DNA of 6,981 nt from Bacteroidota bacterium (GTDB lineage Bacteria > Bacteroidota > Bacteroidia > Chitinophagales > UBA2359). Below are positions 5,005 through 6,981 of this stretch, piece after piece. The notes below the pieces were generated by a model. That model did no database searches. It saw nothing but the letters and a program-made list of their open reading frames with translations, and was not told the DNA's origin. The stretch's first letter is position 1, and the number at the start of each line of letters is the position of its first letter. A program made the position numbers and the translations under genes. The stretch is taken from positions 1-6,981 of the forward strand of contig JAHDGP010000247.1 in NCBI GenBank assembly GCA_020627525.1. The letters are read 5' to 3'.

Positions 5005-6981
5005 CTATGGTAACTGTTCTGTAATTATAAAATTAGTAGCATAAGTCGTATTTCCGGGATGCTCCAAAACATTGAAAAAGATGGTGTTTTGATCGTTGTT
5101 TGGACCTTGATAAATTACATCACCATCCAAATTTATATCTGTATTATAATAACCTTTTTGAATAAAATTAACAGCCGTAGAAGCATTGTTTGGATCAGTT
5201 AAAACGCCAAAAAATATGTCATTTGGATCATTGTCTGCTCCTTGAAAAATCACCTGATTATCTACCCTTGCATTTCCAGGCCAAAGCACGTTCTTTCCGT
5301 CAACTGTTTTCTGTGCCATTGTCCCCCACGTCGCAAATTGTGGACTGCTAAAATCAAGCTCAGGACTACCTGCAAAGTTTACTGCCGTAGCTGTCATGGC
5401 ACCTAAATGATTTCGATGGCGAATCGCTAAATAATAACTGCTACTCATATCTGGAGCCACCAACAAATCGCTTCCATTTATATCTACTACATCTCCATCT
5501 CTTTGTAATAAATATGCTGTTGATTGTAAAATATTTGCAGGATTTGCCGCATCTCTAAATTCAACGTTTACCCAATCAACAACTGCATTTTCACCTGTTT
5601 CGTTAAAAACATTGTTACAGGTCGTTTTCAAACTTTCATATGGATCAATGGATGGAATGTAATCTTGAATTCGCAAATTGTCTGACATCATATTTGTTGC
5701 AGAATCGTAGTTTCCACCAAGCATTGCTTTCAGTTTAAAAACCTGCGCAAGTTCTTGATTTTTATTTATCGTAAAATAATCTTCTATCGTTCCGTTTTCC
5801 CGAACAAAATTTAGTTTCAATTCTGAACCATTTACTTCCAACAAACAAGACCCCAACTGCGCTACACTGTAATACATTGCTGGATGATTTAAAGCGGCAT
5901 TCGTTTTTCTACCAGAAGATCCTGCCGTTATATAGACTGTTCCTTTAGAAACACCATCCGTTAGATTCATCTTTACATACGCACCGTCACCATCTGTTTT
6001 TCCATCTCCGTCGCCCGTTTGTCCAACCGTGTGCGCTTCAAAATTAAAAGTATTTGAATTGCAATAATGTCCATTTATATAATAAGAACGTTCATAAGAA
6101 TGACTGTGCCCTGATAGAACAAGGTCTACGCCATTGTCTTCCATCATCGGAAGGAAATTCTCTCTCATTCTCACCAATGCGTTCTCAGTATCTGAATTGT
6201 GTGAGCCTTTTGAGTATGGTGGATGATGCCAAATACCAACAATCCATTCTGCTAAAGTATTTTGAATATCATTTTGACACCAATTGTACATGGCTCCGCC
6301 AACTGTCTTATCTGTCTCGTAAGAATCCAACATTATAAAATGCACATTTCCATAATCAAATGAATAATAGGCTTCTGTGCCCGAAGCTAAACCACCTGCT
6401 TCGCCCGATTTTGGAAAGGTAAATATATCATAATAAGGTCCTGTTTGACTGTCTGAATCAGCTGCATGACCGTCGTGATTTCCCAAGCAAGACCAAGAAA
6501 CAGTGTTCTTCATTTGTTCCTCATACATCTCTTCAAAAACGGCATATTGATACTCTTCATCTGTTCCATCATTGTAGGCATTGTCTCCTAAAAAGAGCAT
6601 CATATCTGTGTGCTGATTGCCAGTTAAATTGTAGTAGGCATCACGGACATTTCTCTGGTTGTCATTTCCTGTTCCACAGTCTCCAAGCACCCAAGCCCTC
6701 AATGGTTCACTTGAACCATAAGTCGGATAGGTTTTAAAATACAAGTCTGAATTTAGATCTACATTATAAGATTCACCATTTTCAATTTCATAAAAATAAG
6801 TGGTATTAGGAGCAAGATCAGTAATTTCTATTTCGTGTTCGGTTGTCGGAAACAAACCTGATTTTGTAAGACTTAGATTACCAGCATTTACACCATAATT
6901 AATTTTTGATATACTGGGTTCTAAGGTCCTCCAACGAACAACCATACTTTTGTCGGTAGCTTTTTGCAAATACGGTCCTCT
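5005..6981 (-). CDS. Secreted purple-acid-phosphatase-like metallophosphoesterase (N-terminus outside window)
   Basis: The frame is open to the window edge, giving 658 visible residues, numbered here from the edge. The protein probably hydrolyses phosphate esters outside the cytoplasm. Residues 1 to about 85 form the fibronectin-like N-terminal domain of purple acid phosphatases, starting RGPYLQ with VVRWRT. The metallophosphoesterase domain has every expected metal-ligand motif: GDCG (Asp101), GDNAY (Asp133, Tyr136), GNHD (Asn168, His169), WHHPPY (His253) and GHSHSYER (His292, His294). Tyr136 is the residue that gives true purple enzymes their Fe(III) charge-transfer colour. A module at about 414-540 contains LLQRDGDVVDING and HRNHLGAMT, resembling a tail module common in secreted Bacteroidota proteins. 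The C-terminus is two copies of a 45-residue dockerin-like repeat ending in EQLP. A signal peptide is expected but lies outside the window. It converges on the propeller gene with a 25-bp gap. Exact substrate is unknown; phosphodiester or nucleotide substrates are possible. Confidence 0.9.
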   Translation of the reverse strand, partial: RGPYLQKATDKSMVVRWRTLEPSISKINYGVNAGNLSLTKSGLFPTTEHEIEITDLAPNTTYFYEIENGESYNVDLNSDLYFKTYPTYGSSEPLRAWVLGDCGTGNDNQRNVRDAYYNLTGNQHTDMMLFLGDNAYNDGTDEEYQYAVFEEMYEEQMKNTVSWSCLGNHDGHAADSDSQTGPYYDIFTFPKSGEAGGLASGTEAYYSFDYGNVHFIMLDSYETDKTVGGAMYNWCQNDIQNTLAEWIVGIWHHPPYSKGSHNSDTENALVRMRENFLPMMEDNGVDLVLSGHSHSYERSYYINGHYCNSNTFNFEAHTVGQTGDGDGKTDGDGAYVKMNLTDGVSKGTVYITAGSSGRKTNAALNHPAMYYSVAQLGSCLLEVNGSELKLNFVRENGTIEDYFTINKNQELAQVFKLKAMLGGNYDSATNMMSDNLRIQDYIPSIDPYESLKTTCNNVFNETGENAVVDWVNVEFRDAANPANILQSTAYLLQRDGDVVDINGSDLLVAPDMSSSYYLAIRHRNHLGAMTATAVNFAGSPELDFSSPQFATWGTMAQKTVDGKNVLWPGNARVDNQVIFQGADNDPNDIFFGVLTDPNNASTAVNFIQKGYYNTDINLDGDVIYQGPNNDQNTIFFNVLEHPGNTTYATNFIITEQLP
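5008..5274 (-). repeat. Tandem duplication encoding a dockerin-like C-terminal repeat
   Basis: The last 89 codons of the phosphatase gene encode two tandem units (5140-5274 and 5008-5139). Both share the core VI[FY]QG..ND.N.IFF.VL..P.N and later NFI. About 19 of 44 aligned residues are identical. The second unit begins DINLDGD, similar to the first half of a dockerin or EF-hand calcium loop. The first has N-A-R-V-D-N at the same place and so lacks part of that acidic set. The pattern suggests an old duplication with one copy drifting. A role in attachment, calcium binding or sorting at the cell surface is inferred. Confidence 0.7.

Noticed and set aside
6054..6338. A 94-codon plus-strand open frame opposite the phosphatase catalytic motifs.
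   Set aside because: It is antisense to the most conserved part of the phosphatase domain and has no start signal or recognisable protein features.

Overview
The window looks like a chromosomal stretch from an AT-rich member of the Bacteroidota. The evidence is the acpP-fabF-rnc gene order, the absence of Shine-Dalgarno motifs before every visible start, a promoter element of the TAnnTTTG type upstream of acpP, and the C-terminal architecture of the secreted phosphatase. That phosphatase tail ends in Glu-Gln-Leu-Pro after a long module with an HRNHLGAMT-like motif. From memory it resembles tails of secreted proteins in the Saprospiria/Chitinophagia branch, so the lineage below phylum is an inference.

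Left part (1-1997, minus strand): a housekeeping operon read right to left as acpP (acyl carrier protein), fabF (3-oxoacyl-ACP synthase II) and rnc (RNase III, cut by the window edge). AcpP carries the growing acyl chain and FabF elongates it. RNase III processes double-stranded RNA. Between acpP and fabF lies a 20-bp perfect inverted repeat followed, on the minus strand, by seven T residues. This has the form of an intrinsic terminator or attenuator, and would let acpP be transcribed well in excess of fabF-rnc.

Middle (1998-2434): a 437-bp divergent intergenic region between acpP and pyk. It holds a strong acpP promoter candidate, an AT-only perfect palindrome, a short GC-richer tandem repeat with a 16-bp period, and a weaker promoter candidate for pyk.

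Right part: pyk (pyruvate kinase, plus strand), whose residues match the K+-independent class. After 55 bp comes a lipoprotein-like protein made of seven 'two-component regulator propeller' repeats, with no attached kinase or Y_Y_Y domain. Converging on it from the right edge is a large secreted purple-acid-phosphatase-like metallophosphoesterase. Its N-terminus lies outside the window, and its C-terminus carries a duplicated dockerin-like repeat.

Most of the window is core metabolism. I see no mobile element, CRISPR array, tRNA or rRNA, and no clear sign of a new multi-gene system. The best leads are the acpP/fabF hairpin, the upstream pyk repeat, and the duplicated C-terminal module of the phosphatase.
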